The translations under genes were made by a program, and so were the position numbers. From the NCBI GenBank assembly GCA_963681505.1, contig OY811988.1, positions 3,209,202 through 3,273,201 of the forward strand: a stretch of 64,000 bases of DNA, given 5' to 3'. Positions 62,798 to 64,000 of this stretch are shown here, in pieces. Source of the stretch: Eunapius fragilis. Taxonomy: Eukaryota; Porifera; Demospongiae; Spongillida; Spongillidae. The notes below the pieces were generated by a model, which was given only the letters and a program-made list of their open reading frames with translations, searched no databases and was not told the DNA's origin. The stretch's first letter is position 1; every line of letters starts with the position of its first letter.

Positions 62798-64000
62798 TAA
62801 TTGGCAATATTTCATCAACTTTGTAGATGCCATGAAATTATGTGATTACTATCACTGTTTTGCAAAGCTGTAGCAATGTGTCAAAATAGTTTTAATTGAA
62901 ACTGTTTCTAACTCTACAATGCACTCACCTCATAGGTGTACACACATATATGTATTGTGAGATAACCTTAATAGATTTAACATTATGACTAGTTGTTTTA
63001 CACTTGTCTAATTATCTCAAAACACCATAGTTGGTTTTTATATATCGATTTTACCACGTGACGAGATAGGTTGTGAGGTAGTTAGTTCATTAAAATTAAT
63101 TTTGGGTACCGTTCCGCTGGTAAGTTATAAATGGATTTATGTCAAAAAACTTGATGCATATGTTTCTTTGAACTGCCGCTTGACCACAAAGTTTACACAG
63201 ACGTAACGATGCTATTAAAACAATTGAACTACGCTAAAAGGGCGTAGCCCAAGTTGCGAAGGATGTGCGCTAAGCTTCGTACGCCTATAAACATGCATGA
63301 CGCTTCGATTCCGATACAACAATATTAGCGCTCTAACTGCCTCTAAGCGTAGTACGTGCTAATATTTATTTAATCATATACATGTGCACAAAAGATCACA
63401 CCATGTACGTGCTATTGCTTTTAAAAAAGCAATAGCACGTTTATCTTTTCACATGGTGTGATCTTTTGTGCAAATGTATATGATTAAATAAATATTAGCA
63501 CGTACTACGCTTAGAGGTTGTATCGGAATCGAAGCGCCATGCATGTTTATAGGCGTACGAAGCTTAGCGCACATCCTTCGCAACTTGGGCTACGCCCTTT
63601 TAGCGTAGTTCAATTGTTTTAATAGCATCGTTACGTCTGTGTAAACTTTGTGGTCAAGCGGCAGTTCAAAGAAACATGAAGTTTTTGACATAAATCCATT
63701 TATAACTTACCAGCGGAACGGATACCCAAAATTAATTTTTATGAATTAACTACCTCACAAAAATGAATTATGGTGTTTGAGATAATTAGACAAGTGTAAA
63801 ACAACTAGTTATAATATTAAATCTATTAAGGTTATCTCACAATACATATATGTGTGTACACCTATGAGGTGAGTGCATTGTAGTGTTAGAAACAGTTTCA
63901 ATTAAAACTATTTTGACACATTGCTACAGCTTTGTAAAACAGTGATAGTAATCACATAATTTCATGGCATCTACAAAGTTGATGAAATATTGCCAATTAA
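62798..64000. repeat. Palindrome of at least 1.2 kb, cut by window end
   Basis: The sequence TTAATTGGCAATATTTCATC at 62798 recurs inverted as the very last bases of the window, and the arms pair throughout to a centre near 63423 (AAAAGCAATAGCACG / CGTGCTATTGCTTTT). The right arm lacks about 30-40 bp present at 63035-63080. The outer end of the right arm, and possibly of the left, is not seen, so target duplication is unknown. Confidence 0.92.

Overview
The window is eukaryotic and almost certainly from an invertebrate animal. Spliced exons have GT/AG borders, and the repeats are metazoan in type: Ty3/gypsy elements, Tigger/pogo, hAT, THAP and Helitron-style proteins, LINE C-terminal domains, and many palindromic MITEs. 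The mix (15-residue DPESKK-type repeats, C-terminal zinc-finger/nuclease LINE domains, abundant CAGnGGCGGATCCAGG-ended elements) resembles sponge and cnidarian genomes. A demosponge is my best guess, from family resemblance only. No bacterial operons, ribosome binding sites, CRISPR arrays or convincing RNA genes were seen.

Layout: 0.78-10.0 kb is one 9.2-kb imperfect palindrome with a 4-bp target duplication. Later insertions sit in one arm only, so the other arm shows the empty site. 10.2-11.6 kb is a transposon carrying a LINE C-terminal fragment and a small 9-bp-TSD palindrome. 12.4-16.3 kb holds decayed minus-strand exons. 16.6-19.1 kb is a composite block of G/C-tract transposons, repeated inverted at 39.1-40.5 kb. 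19.2-21.75 kb is simple sequence: TG repeats, a ~258-bp alternating GC/GT tract and a 1.1-kb minisatellite. 22.6-23.4 kb has an NRF1-like site and a candidate small spliced gene. 25.0-27.3 kb has MITEs and a GC-rich island. 28.7-33.2 kb is a young Ty3/gypsy element with identical 104-bp LTRs inside a tandem array.

33.8-37.2 kb is a 3.4-kb near-perfect palindrome with Tigger-like ends and a pogo DNA-binding fragment in its loop. 37.4-37.8 kb encodes a repeat protein typical of Helitron-like ORFs. 41.0-41.3 kb is a 315-bp near-perfect palindrome. 43.1-44.3 kb is a dead hAT transposase. 46.0 kb has a THAP fragment. 49.7-50.7 kb is a foldback element, split by a 9-bp-TSD element that carries a RecQ-helicase fragment. 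51.8-55.9 kb is a second, older gypsy element with 85-bp LTRs and an internal inversion. 57.2-59.6 kb has a tyrosine-recombinase remnant, an acidic 171-residue ORF and a LINE 3' part. 45.1 and 60.7-61.6 kb (minus strand) carry three phase-0 exons, each about one beta-trefoil domain: the best host coding sequence here. The window ends inside another palindrome of at least 1.2 kb.

The overall theme is palindromy. Elements with different ends and different target duplications (ACTT, TA, 9-bp, unresolved) have all taken a long foldback form. This suggests a shared snap-back or template-switch process acting on transposons in this genome, and a large potential source of hairpin RNA.
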